This document shows, in pieces, positions 8,129-17,219 of a DNA stretch of 64,000 bases. Position numbers and translations under genes: made by a program. The stretch is taken from the NCBI RefSeq assembly GCF_009720385.1, contig NZ_WARX01000006.1:248001-312000 (forward strand). Reading direction: 5' to 3'. This DNA is from Catellatospora vulcania (lineage in GTDB: Bacteria > Actinomycetota > Actinomycetes > Mycobacteriales > Micromonosporaceae). How positions within the stretch are numbered: position 1 is the first letter of the stretch; the number at the start of each line of letters is the position of its first letter. The notes beneath the pieces were generated by a model that ran no database searches, was not told where the DNA came from, and saw nothing but the letters and a program-made list of their open reading frames with translations.

Positions 8129-10864
8129 GTGGCCACCGAACGCAAGCGCCCGGTGATCAGCGACGGCCTACCGAGCCAGCTCCCGGACATCGATCCCGAG
8201 GAGACGGCCGAGTGGGTGGAGTCGCTCGACGGAGTGATCGACGAGCGAGGCGCCAAGCGCGCCCGGTACGTCATGTTGCGCCTGCTGGAGCGGGCTCGTG
8301 AGCGGCAGGTCGGCGTCCCCCCGCTGACCACGACCGACTACATCAACACGATCCCCAGCGAGCGGGAGCCGTGGTTCCCCGGCGACGAGCACATCGAGCG
8401 CCGGCTGCGCGCGTACATCCGGTGGAACGCGGCGATGACCGTGCACCGGGCGCAGCGCCCCGGTGTCGGCGTCGGCGGGCACATCTCGACGTACGCGTCC
8501 TCCGCGTCGCTGTACGAGGTCGGCTTCAACCACTTCTTCCGGGGCAAGAACCACCCGGGTGGCGGCGACCACATCTACTACCAGGGGCATGCCTCCCCCG
8601 GTATGTACGCGCGCGCGTACCTGGAGGGCCGGCTCACCGAGCACGACCTCGACGGGTTCCGCCAGGAGCTGACGCACCCGGGCGGCGGCCTGCCGTCGTA
8701 CCCGCACCCGCGCCTGATGCCGGACTTCTGGGAGTTCCCGACGGTGTCCATGGGCCTGGGCGGCCTGAACGCGATCTACCAGGCGCGGTTCAACCGCTAC
8801 CTGCACCACCGCGGCATCAAGGACACCTCGGACCAGCGAGTATGGTCCTTCCTCGGCGACGGCGAGATGGACGAGCCGGAGACCCTGGGCGCGATCGGGC
8901 TGGCCGCGCGCGAGGAGCTGGACAACCTCACCTTCGTGATCAACTGCAACCTGCAGCGCCTCGACGGCCCGGTCCGCGGCAACGGCAAGGTCATGCAGGA
9001 GCTGGAGGCGTTCTTCCGGGGCGCCGGCTGGAACGTCATCAAGGTCGTCTGGGGCCGCGAGTGGGACCCGCTGCTGGCCCAGGACACCGACGGCGCGCTG
9101 GTCAACCTGATGAACGTGACGCCCGACGGTGACTACCAGACCTACAAGGCGGAGTCCGGCGGCTACGTGCGCGAGCACTTCTTCGGCCGCGACGCGCGCA
9201 CCCGCAAGATGGTCGAGCACATGTCCGACGACGAGATCTGGGGTCTCAAGCGCGGCGGCCACGACTACCGCAAGCTCTACGCCGCCTACAAGGCCGCGAC
9301 CGAGCACACCGGTCAGCCGACGGTCATCCTCGCCAAGACCATCAAGGGCTGGACGCTGGGCTCGCACTTCGAGGGCCGCAACGCCACCCACCAGATGAAG
9401 AAGCTGACGCTCGACGACCTCAAGGGCTTCCGCGACCGCCTCTTCCTCGACATCCCGGACTCGGCCCTGGAGTCGAACCCGTACGAGCCGCCCTACTTCC
9501 ACCCCGGTGCGAAGAGCGACGAGATCGGGTACCTGATGGAGCGGCGTGCGGCGCTGGGCGGCTCGCTGCCCTCGCGCAACACCAAGCACGTGCCGCTGCA
9601 GCTGCCCGAGCACAAGGTCTACGCGGACCTGAAGAAGGGCTCCGGCAAGCAGAAGATCGCCACCACGATGGCCTTCGTCCGGCTCTTCAAGGACCTGATG
9701 AAGGACAAGGTGATCGGCCACCGCTGGGTGCCGATCATCCCCGACGAGGCGCGCACCTTCGGCATGGACTCGCTGTTCCCGACCGCGAAGATCTACTCGC
9801 CGCACGGGCAGCAGTACACCTCGGTGGACCGGGAGCTGTTCCTGTCCTACAAGGAGTCCACCGCCGGGCAGATCCTGCACGAGGGCATCAACGAGGCCGG
9901 CTCGATCGCCTCGTTCACCGCCGCGGGCAGCGCGTACGCCACGCACGGCGAGCCGATGATCCCGGTGTACATCTTCTACTCGATGTTCGGGTGGCAGCGT
10001 ACGGCCGACGGCCTGTGGGCTGCGGCGGACCAGATGACGCGCGGCTTCCTGCTCGGCGCGACCGCGGGCCGCACCACGCTCAACGGCGAGGGCCTGCAGC
10101 ACGAGGACGGGCACTCGCACCTCATCGCGGCGACCAACCCGGCCGCGGTGGCGTACGACCCGGCGTTCGGCTTCGAGATCTCGTACATCGTCGAGGACGG
10201 CCTGAAGAGGATGTACGGCGAGACGCCGGAGGACATCTTCTACTACATGACCGTCTACAACGAGCCGTACGTGCACCCGGCGGAGCCCGCCGACGTGGAC
10301 GCGGCCGGCCTGCTCAAGGGCCTGTACCGGTACAAGCCGGCGACGGTCGAGGGCCCGCGGGCGCAGATCATGGCCTCCGGTGTCGGCATGCAGTGGGCGC
10401 TGCGCGCCCAGCAGCTGCTGGCCGAGGACTGGGGCGTGGCCGCCGACGTGTGGTCCGCGACCAGCTGGACCGAGCTGCGCCGCGACGCGGTGGAGACGGA
10501 GCGGCACAACCTGCTGCACCCGGACCAGCCCGCCAAGGTGCCGTACGTGACCCGCGCCCTGGAGAACGCGCCGGGCCCGAAGGTGGCCGTGTCCGACTGG
10601 ATGCGCGCCGTCCCGGACCTGATCTCCCGCTGGGTCCCGGGCGACTACACCTCGCTCGGCACCGACGGCTTCGGCATGTCGGACACCCGCTCGGCCCTGC
10701 GCCGCCACTTCAACGTGGACGCGGAGTCGGTCGTGGTGGCCGTGCTCGCCCAGCTCGCCCGCGCCGGAGAGGTCCCCACGACCGCCCCGGCCGAAGCGGC
10801 CCGCAAGTACGCCATCGACGACGTCATGGCAGCCCCCGCCGGCGAAACCGGCGGCGACTCCTGA
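8129..10864 (+). CDS. aceE: Pyruvate dehydrogenase E1 component, homodimeric type
   Basis: 911 residues, the normal size for the single-chain E1 (AceE). GTG start with GAGGGAA ~6 bases upstream. It decarboxylates pyruvate with thiamine diphosphate and passes the acetyl group to lipoyl-E2, feeding acetyl-CoA to the TCA cycle and to fatty-acid synthesis. Visible marks are [21 protein letters not shown] near the N-terminus, the ThDP/Mg motif [12 protein letters not shown] ending at [11 protein letters not shown] (~residues 245-290), and the transketolase-like central and C-terminal domains ([20 protein letters not shown]). No E2 or E3 gene is adjacent, which is usual in actinomycetes where AceE is encoded apart. 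Two inverted repeats precede it and a terminator (10925-10963) follows. Confidence 0.97.
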   Translation: MATERKRPVISDGLPSQLPDIDPEETAEWVESLDGVIDERGAKRARYVMLRLLERARERQVGVPPLTTTDYINTIPSEREPWFPGDEHIERRLRAYIRWNAAMTVHRAQRPGVGVGGHISTYASSASLYEVGFNHFFRGKNHPGGGDHIYYQGHASPGMYARAYLEGRLTEHDLDGFRQELTHPGGGLPSYPHPRLMPDFWEFPTVSMGLGGLNAIYQARFNRYLHHRGIKDTSDQRVWSFLGDGEMDEPETLGAIGLAAREELDNLTFVINCNLQRLDGPVRGNGKVMQELEAFFRGAGWNVIKVVWGREWDPLLAQDTDGALVNLMNVTPDGDYQTYKAESGGYVREHFFGRDARTRKMVEHMSDDEIWGLKRGGHDYRKLYAAYKAATEHTGQPTVILAKTIKGWTLGSHFEGRNATHQMKKLTLDDLKGFRDRLFLDIPDSALESNPYEPPYFHPGAKSDEIGYLMERRAALGGSLPSRNTKHVPLQLPEHKVYADLKKGSGKQKIATTMAFVRLFKDLMKDKVIGHRWVPIIPDEARTFGMDSLFPTAKIYSPHGQQYTSVDRELFLSYKESTAGQILHEGINEAGSIASFTAAGSAYATHGEPMIPVYIFYSMFGWQRTADGLWAAADQMTRGFLLGATAGRTTLNGEGLQHEDGHSHLIAATNPAAVAYDPAFGFEISYIVEDGLKRMYGETPEDIFYYMTVYNEPYVHPAEPADVDAAGLLKGLYRYKPATVEGPRAQIMASGVGMQWALRAQQLLAEDWGVAADVWSATSWTELRRDAVETERHNLLHPDQPAKVPYVTRALENAPGPKVAVSDWMRAVPDLISRWVPGDYTSLGTDGFGMSDTRSALRRHFNVDAESVVVAVLAQLARAGEVPTTAPAEAARKYAIDDVMAAPAGETGGDS

Positions 10865-10875
10865 GTTGACGTTAA

Positions 10876-10919
10876 GAAGGGCACCTTCACATCGCTCCGC
10901 GATATAGAAGGTGCCCTTC
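10876..10919. repeat. Family A hairpin, copy 1 (44 nt)
   Basis: GAAGGGCACCTTC (10876-10888), an 18-nt spacer and GAAGGTGCCCTTC (10907-10919). The arms pair over 13 bases. Each arm is also a small palindrome (GAAGG-N3-CCTTC). The spacer contains ATCGC-TCC-GCGAT. Other copies: 36535, 37833, 54947, 58942. Lies just after the aceE stop. Confidence 0.92.
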
Positions 10920-10924
10920 CTAAC

Positions 10925-10963
10925 CACGAAGGCCCCGTGACCTGCCGTCACGGGGCCTTCGTG
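10925..10963. terminator. aceE terminator hairpin
   Basis: Perfect 16-bp arms (10925-10940 and 10948-10963) around a 7-base loop, directly after the family A element. The 309-base gap between aceE and the M48 gene is almost filled by three hairpins: family A, this one, and family B copy 2. Confidence 0.85.
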
Positions 10964-10993
10964 CTGTCCCGGTCAGGTCGGCGGCGGCGGATG

Positions 10994-11058
10994 AAGATCG
11001 CTGTTTCGTGTCGATACCTGAGGTCTGACCGCAGGTATCGACACGAAACAGCGATCTT
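10994..11058. repeat. Family B hairpin, copy 2 (65 nt)
   Basis: Perfect 27-bp arms (10994-11020 and 11032-11058) around an 11-nt centre. The element shares AAGATCG-N2-GT-N-TCGTGTCGA with copy 1. Three differences from copy 1 in the left arm are each matched by complementary differences in the right arm. Centre GGTCTGACCGCA. Confidence 0.92.
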
Positions 11059-11173
11059 GGAGGCTGGCAGGGGCCGCAGGGGGCGCAGGGCCGCAGGGCC
11101 GCAGGGGCCGCAGGGCCTCTGGGGGCGATTTGTGCCGTTGACGCGGTGGGGACGGGCTGGCACGATCCCCGCC

Positions 11174-12472
11174 GTGTCGATCACCTCCACGGCCGTCCAA
11201 GGCGGCCTCTGCCCGCAGTGTCAGAGCAGTCTCGCTGTGGAGCCCGGCGAGGCGCCGTGGTGCGAGCGATGTGAGTGGAACCTCGACGCCTTCCGGCCCG
11301 ACCCGCTGGTGGGCCGGCTGGCGAACCTCCAGGAGCGATGGGCGCACCGGATCGGGTACAAGCTCGACCAGGACCTGTTCGCGCAGTTGTCGGACCGGCC
11401 GCTGACCCGGCCCGGATCGGGTGTCGTGGGCGTGGCGCTGACGACCGTCTCCCTGGTGCTCGCCGGGCTGCTGATCGGGCTCGCGGCGGGCGGGGTCTGG
11501 CTGATGATCGCGGGCCCTTTCCTGGTCAAGCTGGTCGGCCTGGTCATGGTCGGCATCGCCGTGCTGTGCCGGCCCCGCCTGGGCCGCCTGCGTGACGTGC
11601 ACAGCTCGTACGACGAGGTCACGCGCGAGCGGCAGCCGCACCTGTTCGCGCTCGTCGACCGCGTGGCCGCGACCGTCGGCGCGCCCCTGCCGCACGTGCT
11701 GGTGCTCAGCCACGAGTGGAACGCCTCCGCCACGATCGTCGGGTTCGCACGGCGGCGGGTGCTGACGCTCGGCCTGCCGTTGTGGACGGCGCTGCGCCCG
11801 CAGGAGCGGGTGGCGCTGCTCAGCCACGAGCTGGGCCATTTCATCAACAACGACAACCGCCGCAACCTGCGTACGCAGACCGCGCTGACCTTCTTCGCGC
11901 ACCTCGCCCACCTGCTGGACCCCCGCGAACTGCTGGGCGGCGCGGAGTTCGAAGGGCTGATGGGACTGGCCGTCAAGCTGATCGAGCTGCTGGTGACGCC
12001 CCTGTTCTGGCTGGTCTCCCGGTTCTGCTGGCTGCTGCACCTCGCCCTGAACGTGCTCGGCGCGCGGGACTCCCAGCGCGCCGAGTACTACGCCGACGAC
12101 CTCGCGAGCCGGGCCGCGGGCAGCACGGCCGCGCTCGCGCTGACCGATGTGGTGAGCTGCTCCGGCATCTACCTCGCGATCGTCGGGAGCCGGGCCCGCG
12201 GTGGGGCCGGTATGCAGGGCTGGCGGGAGGCGGTCGAGTCGGCCCGCGCCGGGATCGCGCCGCGGCAGGCCCGGCTGCGCCAGCTCACGCTGCGCCGCGA
12301 GGCGTCGCCGTTCGCCTCCCATCCCCCGGCCGAGCTGCGCCACCGCGTCATCGCGGCCCAGCCGCACCGCGACCCGCAGGTCGTGCTGGGCGAGGCCGAG
12401 GCGGCGGCGATCGACGCCGAGCTGGCCCCGTTCGAGGAACGCTACCGCCGCGTCATCGCCGCCGCCTGGTAG
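11174..12472 (+). CDS. M48-family membrane zinc metalloprotease with N-terminal zinc ribbon
   Basis: 432 residues from the GTG at 11174 (MSITSTAVQGG), the first plausible start after the family B hairpin; the frame stays open further upstream but runs through that hairpin. Near the N-terminus, CPQC and CERC (~15 residues apart) form a zinc-ribbon-like pair of CxxC motifs. Two membrane helices follow (~80-125). The catalytic zinc motif HELGHFIN is near residue 220, and a second glutamate region, RAEYYADDLASR, is near 310, as in M48 (HtpX/Ste24-like) peptidases. Probable role: membrane or envelope protein quality control. It stands alone between two family B hairpins. Confidence 0.88.
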   Translation: MSITSTAVQGGLCPQCQSSLAVEPGEAPWCERCEWNLDAFRPDPLVGRLANLQERWAHRIGYKLDQDLFAQLSDRPLTRPGSGVVGVALTTVSLVLAGLLIGLAAGGVWLMIAGPFLVKLVGLVMVGIAVLCRPRLGRLRDVHSSYDEVTRERQPHLFALVDRVAATVGAPLPHVLVLSHEWNASATIVGFARRRVLTLGLPLWTALRPQERVALLSHELGHFINNDNRRNLRTQTALTFFAHLAHLLDPRELLGGAEFEGLMGLAVKLIELLVTPLFWLVSRFCWLLHLALNVLGARDSQRAEYYADDLASRAAGSTAALALTDVVSCSGIYLAIVGSRARGGAGMQGWREAVESARAGIAPRQARLRQLTLRREASPFASHPPAELRHRVIAAQPHRDPQVVLGEAEAAAIDAELAPFEERYRRVIAAAW

Positions 12473-12499
12473 CCCGGAAGGCGGGCGCGGCAGCGGACG

Positions 12500-12564
12500 A
12501 AGATCGCTGTTTGCGGTCAGAAACTGCGGTCGGACCTGACTATCTGACCTCAAACAGCGATCTT
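12500..12564. repeat. Family B hairpin, copy 3 (65 nt, inverted)
   Basis: Arms 12499-12521 and 12543-12565 pair over 23 bases with one mismatch. Read on the minus strand the centre is GGTCCGACCGCA, as in copies 1 and 2, so this copy is inverted. It lies between the convergent M48 and ThuA-like genes. Confidence 0.9.
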
Positions 12565-12619
12565 CGGGCCTAGCGGCGTCCGGAAGCGGCACCGCGGACG
12601 AGGTGGGCCGCGATGGCGG

Positions 12620-13279
12620 TCAGGGGCGGGCGGCCCAGAGCAGGCCGCGTTCGGTGAGCGTGCGGATCTCGGGGATGTCGAGGTCGGGCAGGTGGTGTCC
12701 GACGGTGGAGACGAAGATCCGGCCCTGGCCCCACTGCCGGGTGTACACCGCCGGGTGGGTCACCGGCTCGTGCCACGGCTCACCGTCCTCGACCGGGAAC
12801 GTGATCGTGGCCAGGACGTCGTTGAGCGGGTCGGCGAGCATCCAGTAGCGCTCGGTGTGCAGGGCGACGGTGCTGATCCCGGCCACGATGGGGTGGTCGG
12901 CGCGTTCGGGCAGCACGGTGAGGGTGTGCTGCACGAAGTTGCCCGGGTGACAGGTGAACCAGCCGCCGGTGAGCCACTGGTAGCGGCGTTCGGTGAACGC
13001 GGCGACGATGCCGCCGTGCCAGCCGCCCAGGCCGGTGCCGGCGCGGACGGCGTCGTCGAGGTTGCGGGCGCGGTCGGGAGTGAGTTCGTCGCCGCCCGCG
13101 GTCCAGCAGTTGACGATCAGGTCGGTGCGGGCTAGCAGGGCCGCGTCGTCGTACACGGCGAGGTCGTCGGCGGTCTCGACGGTGAAGCCCTGGTCCTTGA
13201 GGAACGGCAGGAAGCTGTCGGTGGTGCCGACGGGGTCGTGGAAGTCGGCCCCGCCCCGGACGATCAACGCGCTACGCAT
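12620..13279 (-). CDS. ThuA-like domain protein
   Basis: 219 residues with an ATG start. It matches the ThuA (trehalose utilisation) family, which has a class I glutamine amidotransferase-like fold: N-terminal RSALIVRGGADFHDP, a central LGGWHGGIVAAF turn and the C-terminal GQGRIFVSTVGHHLPDL. The motif order and length fit the bacterial ThuA domain (~210-240). In rhizobia ThuA acts with ThuB in oxidation of trehalose-type disaccharides, but most actinobacterial homologues are uncharacterised and no sugar genes flank it here. Cytosolic, no signal peptide. Only 42 bases separate it from the end of the upstream MFS gene on the same strand, so co-transcription is possible. Confidence 0.85.
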   Translation of the reverse strand: MRSALIVRGGADFHDPVGTTDSFLPFLKDQGFTVETADDLAVYDDAALLARTDLIVNCWTAGGDELTPDRARNLDDAVRAGTGLGGWHGGIVAAFTERRYQWLTGGWFTCHPGNFVQHTLTVLPERADHPIVAGISTVALHTERYWMLADPLNDVLATITFPVEDGEPWHEPVTHPAVYTRQWGQGRIFVSTVGHHLPDLDIPEIRTLTERGLLWAARP

Positions 13280-13321
13280 GGCGAACAGGGTAAACGTTTT
13301 CCTTCCGAGCGGCGAGACCGG

Positions 13322-14560
13322 TCACCGGGCAGCGCCGACGACCGCCGGAGCCGCCGGGGCGGGCACGGGCACGGGCAGGCCGATCCGGCGCACCCCGGGC
13401 GCGAACACGGTGCCGAGGCAGGCGGCGGCCACCACGACCGCTCCGGCGAGCAGCGGGACCCGCGGCGACCAGGCCGCGGCGGCCAGCGGCGCGAGCGTGT
13501 AGCCCACCGGGGTGGCCGCCAGCGAGCACAACCAGTCGTATGACGTCACCCGGGCCAGCGCCTGCGGCGGGATCTCGGCCTGCACGACCGTCTCCCACAC
13601 CGGGTTGAGGAAGCCGAGTGCCGCCATGGCCAGGCCGTACGCGCCGATGACGGCCGGGGCCGGGGCGGCGACCGCCAGCAGCGCCAGCGGCAGCGCGTAG
13701 GTGGCCAGGCCCAGGTTCGCCACCAGCACCGGGCGGCGTGGCCGGACCCGGCTCGCGACCAGGGAGCCGAGCAGCAGGCCCACCGCACCGGCCTCCAGCA
13801 CGAGCACCCAGGTCGCGTCGCCGCCGAGCCGGTCGACGGCGATGGCCGGGCCCAGCGTGATCAGCACGGCCGCGACGCCGTTCCAGGCGGCGTGGGCGAT
13901 GAGGCTGGTCCAGTACCAGTCGCGGGAGCGGACCTCGGCCCAGCCCGCCGCCAGGTCGGCGAGCAGGGTGCGGCGCTCGACCGGCACCCGGCGCACCCGG
14001 ATGACCGCCAGCAGGACGGCGCTGACCGCGAACGACGCCCCGTCGAGCAGGAACGCCCAGCCTGCTCCGGCGGTCAGGATCAGCACCCCGGCCAACGCGG
14101 GTCCGGCCAGCCGGGTGACGCCGGTGGCGACGGCCATCGCGGCGTTGGCCGCCTGCCGCTGCGGCCCGTCCACCACCCCGGCGACCAGCGGTGACGTGGT
14201 GGGGATGGCGAACGCGGAGGCGACTCCGCCGACCGCGGACGCCACCGCCAGGTGGGCGAGTTCCGGGTCGCCGCCGAGGAGCGCGCACCCGACGAACACC
14301 TGCGCGGCGCACCGGACGAGGTCGGCCGACAGTGCCACCAGGCGCGGGTCGTGCCGGTCGGCGAGCACCCCGCCCAGCGGCAGCAGCACCAGCCGGGGCA
14401 CCATCGCGCAGCCCAGCACCAGGGCCAGCGCGCCGCTGGATCCGGTGGCGTGGTGCACGGCGATGGCGAGCGCCGCGGGGATCACGAAGTCGCCGAGCGA
14501 GGACAGGGTGCGGCCGATGAACAGCAGCCGGAACGCGCGGTGGCGCAGAGGGTGGGCCAT
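13322..14560 (-). CDS. MFS transporter (EntS/MFS_3 type)
   Basis: 412 residues, about 12 hydrophobic helices, ATG start. The N-terminus (HRAFRLLFIGRTLSSLGDFVIP) and the loop GGVLADRHDPR are typical of the MFS_3 / enterobactin-exporter-like group, which exports siderophores, macrolides or other small molecules. The gene is divergent from a MarR regulator, with 84 bases between the starts. An inverted repeat TTCGG-AA-CCGAA lies 15 bases in front of this start. The likely logic is MarR repression relieved by a ligand, with this pump and the ABC exporter behind marR as targets. The substrate is unknown. Confidence 0.9.
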   Translation of the reverse strand: MAHPLRHRAFRLLFIGRTLSSLGDFVIPAALAIAVHHATGSSGALALVLGCAMVPRLVLLPLGGVLADRHDPRLVALSADLVRCAAQVFVGCALLGGDPELAHLAVASAVGGVASAFAIPTTSPLVAGVVDGPQRQAANAAMAVATGVTRLAGPALAGVLILTAGAGWAFLLDGASFAVSAVLLAVIRVRRVPVERRTLLADLAAGWAEVRSRDWYWTSLIAHAAWNGVAAVLITLGPAIAVDRLGGDATWVLVLEAGAVGLLLGSLVASRVRPRRPVLVANLGLATYALPLALLAVAAPAPAVIGAYGLAMAALGFLNPVWETVVQAEIPPQALARVTSYDWLCSLAATPVGYTLAPLAAAAWSPRVPLLAGAVVVAAACLGTVFAPGVRRIGLPVPVPAPAAPAVVGAAR

Positions 14561-14574
14561 GCCGACGAAGATAT

Positions 14575-14586
14575 TTCGGAACCGAA
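14575..14586. promoter_or_regulatory. Candidate MarR operator in the MFS/marR divergent gap
   Basis: TTCGG-AA-CCGAA, 5-bp arms with a 2-base centre, in the 84-base gap between the divergent MFS and MarR starts. A second symmetry TTGT-N6-ACAA lies at 14591-14604. MarR proteins usually bind such short palindromes in their own divergent promoters. Confidence 0.5.
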
Positions 14587-14644
14587 CTTTTTGTCAACGA
14601 ACAATACGACACCGAAGGATCGGCATCGTCATAGGATCACCGGC

Positions 14645-15181
14645 ATGGAGTCCCGCGACCGGGTCGACGATCATGTCGACCGCTGGCTGCCCGTGCTGCC
14701 CGGCCTCGACCCCGACGTCGAGGGCGCGGTGACGCGAATGAAAAAGCTGTCCGACCACCTGCGGCGGGTACGCGAGCAGTCCCTCGTCGACTTCGACCTG
14801 CAGCGCCACGAGTTCGACACGCTGCACTCGCTGGCCGGGCGGGGCGGGCGCGCGGCGCCCTCCGAACTGGCCGGCGACCTGGGCATGGCGCCCGCAACGG
14901 TCACCGGCCGGCTCGACGGCCTGGAGCAGCGCGGCTACATCCGGCGCGCCCCCTCCACCGCGGACCGGCGGCGGGTCGACATCGAGCTCACCGACGCCGG
15001 CCGGGCCGCCTGGCTCGGCGCGATGGACGTGCTGGGCGACGAGGAATACCGGCTGCTCGGCGCGCTGAACGCGGACGAGCGCCGGACGCTGGCCGATCTG
15101 CTGCGCCGGATGATGCTCGCCGCCGAGCAGCCGGCACCGCCGAGCAGCAGCTCAGGACGCTGGTTGCGGCACGGCGGCTAG
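14645..15181 (+). CDS. MarR-family transcriptional regulator
   Basis: 178 residues from the ATG at 14645 (MESRDRVDDHVDRW). The winged-helix region is centred on residues 55-125: LQRHEFDTLHSLAG, PSELAGDLGMAPATVTGRLDGL (recognition helix) and the wing IRRAPSTADRRRVDIELT. This is the MarR signature, with the DRR motif in the wing. The C-terminal helices (ERRTLADLLRRMMLAAEQ) form the dimer interface. The gene is divergent from an MFS exporter and ends 9 bases before an ABC exporter, so it probably represses both. Ligand unknown. Confidence 0.92.
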   Translation: MESRDRVDDHVDRWLPVLPGLDPDVEGAVTRMKKLSDHLRRVREQSLVDFDLQRHEFDTLHSLAGRGGRAAPSELAGDLGMAPATVTGRLDGLEQRGYIRRAPSTADRRRVDIELTDAGRAAWLGAMDVLGDEEYRLLGALNADERRTLADLLRRMMLAAEQPAPPSSSSGRWLRHGG

Positions 15182-15190
15182 TGTCGGGGC

Positions 15191-17059
15191 ATGCCCCCGG
15201 AAGACCCCGCCGCCACCATGCCCAAGGTGGGGCTGCGCACCCTCTGGCCGTACCTGCGCGCCCACCGCTCCTCGCTGCTCCTCGTCGCCGCGCTGTCGCT
15301 GGTCACCACCGCCGGCACGCTGCTGCAACCCGTGCTGACCCGCAACGTGCTCGACGGGCTCGGCGCGGGCACGCCGATCGGCCCGAGCGTGGCCGCGCTG
15401 GTGGTCACCCTGGTCGCCGTCGCCGCGGTCGACGGCTTCCGGCACTTCCTGCTCCAGCGCACCGCGGAGGGCCTGGTCCTCACGTCGCGCCGCCGGCTGG
15501 CCGGGCACCTGCTGCGCCTGCCGATCGCCGAGTACGACCAGCGCCGCACCGGTGACCTGCTGTCCCGCGTCGGCGCGGACACCACGCTGCTGCGCGCCGT
15601 GGTCACCTCCGGCCTGTTCGACACCGTCAGCGGCGCGATCATGGTGGTCGGCGCGGCGACGGCGATGGTGCTGCTGGACCCGCTGCTGTTCGGTGTCACC
15701 CTGATCGGCCTGGTCATCGGGCTGTCCGGCGGCATCTTCTTCGCCCGCAAGGTGCGCGGCATGTCCCGCGACGCGCAGGCGCGCATCGGCGACATGACCG
15801 CCGCGGTCGAGCGGTCCATCACCGCGGCCCGCACCATCCGGGCCAGCCGCGCCGAGACCCGCGAGACCGAGACCGTGGCGCACAGCGCCGAGCAGGCGTA
15901 CCACGCCGGAGTGCGGATCGCCCGGCTGCAGGCGATCGTGCAGCCCGCCATGGTGACCACCATCCAGGGCTCGTTCCTGCTGGTGCTGGGCGTCGGCGGG
16001 GCACGGGTCGCCTCCGGCGCGATCACGGTCGGGGACCTGGTCGCCTTCGTGCTGTTCGTTTTCTTCCTGGTAATGCCGCTGGGCCAGGCGCTCAACGCGT
16101 ACACCCAGCTGCAGGCGGGTCTGGGCGCGTTGCAGCGCATGGAGGAGGTACTGGTCATCCCACTGGAAGGCGCCGGCGGCGGCCCGGCGACCGCGCCGGC
16201 AGGGAGCGCGAAGGCTCCGGTGGGCGCACAGCCGTCGTCCGGCTCAGCCAGGTCGGCCGATGCGGCGACGCCAACAGTCGCCGCGGTGGCCGGGGCTCCC
16301 GCGATCGAGTTCGACCGGGTCGGCTTCGGCTACACCGACGCCGAGGGCCGGGTGGGCGAGCCGGTGCTGCGCGAGGTCAGCTTCCAGGCCCCGGTGGGTA
16401 CGCGCACCGCGCTGGTCGGGCCGTCCGGGGCGGGCAAGTCCACGCTGCTGTCGCTGGTCGAACGGTTCTACGAGGTGACCTCGGGCAGCCTGCGCGTCGA
16501 CGGCGTGGACGTGCGCGAGCTGAGCCACCAGGCGCTGCGGTCCCGGCTCGGCTACGTCGAGCAGGAGTCGCCGGTGCTGGCCGGCACGCTACGCGAGAAC
16601 CTGCGCCTGGCCACGCCCGACGCGACCGAGGAGCAGATGCGGGCGGTGCTGGTCGCGGTCAACCTCGACGAGCTGGTCGACCGCACCCCGCTGGGGCTGG
16701 ACGCGCAGGTCGGCGAGGGCGGCGTGCTGCTGTCCGGCGGGGAGCGCCAGCGGCTGGCCATCGCCCGTACGCTGCTGGCCGCCCCGCCGATCCTGCTGCT
16801 CGACGAGCCGACCAGCAACCTCGACGCGCGCAACGAGGCGGCCCTGCGCTCCGCCATCGACACCGTCGCCCAGGGGCGCACACTGCTGATCGTCGCGCAC
16901 CGGCTGTCCACCGTCGTGGACGCCGACCAGATCGTGGTCCTGGAGCACGGCCGCGTGGTGGCCACCGGCCCCCACACCGAACTCCTCGACACCAGCCCCC
17001 TCTACCGCGAACTGGCCGCCCACCAGTTCCTCGTCGACCCCGCCCCCGACCCGGCCTGA
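15191..17059 (+). CDS. ABC exporter, fused membrane and ATPase domains
   Basis: 622 residues. The N-terminal half (~30-310) is a six-helix type IV (MsbA-like) exporter domain. A low-complexity linker (~325-365, AGSAKAPVGAQPSSGSARSA) precedes the ATPase. ATPase motifs are Walker A GPSGAGKST, Q-loop YVEQES, signature LLSGGERQRL, Walker B ILLLDEPTS and the H-loop histidine in IVAHRLST. It functions as a homodimer or heterodimer in the cytoplasmic membrane and exports drugs, lipids or peptides; the substrate is not evident. It follows marR by 9 bases (same transcript) and is followed by a 65-nt hairpin in the convergent gap. Confidence 0.95.
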   Translation: MPPEDPAATMPKVGLRTLWPYLRAHRSSLLLVAALSLVTTAGTLLQPVLTRNVLDGLGAGTPIGPSVAALVVTLVAVAAVDGFRHFLLQRTAEGLVLTSRRRLAGHLLRLPIAEYDQRRTGDLLSRVGADTTLLRAVVTSGLFDTVSGAIMVVGAATAMVLLDPLLFGVTLIGLVIGLSGGIFFARKVRGMSRDAQARIGDMTAAVERSITAARTIRASRAETRETETVAHSAEQAYHAGVRIARLQAIVQPAMVTTIQGSFLLVLGVGGARVASGAITVGDLVAFVLFVFFLVMPLGQALNAYTQLQAGLGALQRMEEVLVIPLEGAGGGPATAPAGSAKAPVGAQPSSGSARSADAATPTVAAVAGAPAIEFDRVGFGYTDAEGRVGEPVLREVSFQAPVGTRTALVGPSGAGKSTLLSLVERFYEVTSGSLRVDGVDVRELSHQALRSRLGYVEQESPVLAGTLRENLRLATPDATEEQMRAVLVAVNLDELVDRTPLGLDAQVGEGGVLLSGGERQRLAIARTLLAAPPILLLDEPTSNLDARNEAALRSAIDTVAQGRTLLIVAHRLSTVVDADQIVVLEHGRVVATGPHTELLDTSPLYRELAAHQFLVDPAPDPA

Positions 17060-17114
17060 CCGGCCCCCTCAGCGGCGCCCGCCCGGCCGCCCCGCCCGGC
17101 CCAGCCCGGCCTAA

Positions 17115-17179
17115 ATAGACGCCGGCCTATCTGATGGAGAAATAGTAGATCATTCTCCATCAGATAGGCCGGCGTCTAT
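17115..17179. repeat. Orphan 65-nt perfect hairpin in a convergent gap
   Basis: Arms 17115-17141 and 17153-17179 pair perfectly over 27 bases around an 11-nt loop rich in A and T. Its total length is the same as family B (65 nt) but the sequence is unrelated. It lies between the convergent ABC exporter and Stealth genes, where it can act as a two-way terminator. Confidence 0.9.
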
Positions 17180-17219
17180 GAAAAGCGGAGCGGAGCGGGC
17201 GCGGCCCGGCGGGGACGGA

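Noticed and set aside
8168-10951. 927-codon open frame on the minus strand opposite aceE
   Set aside because: It mirrors the aceE gene, is full of Arg/Val/Gly low-complexity text and matches no family; aceE on the plus strand is certain.
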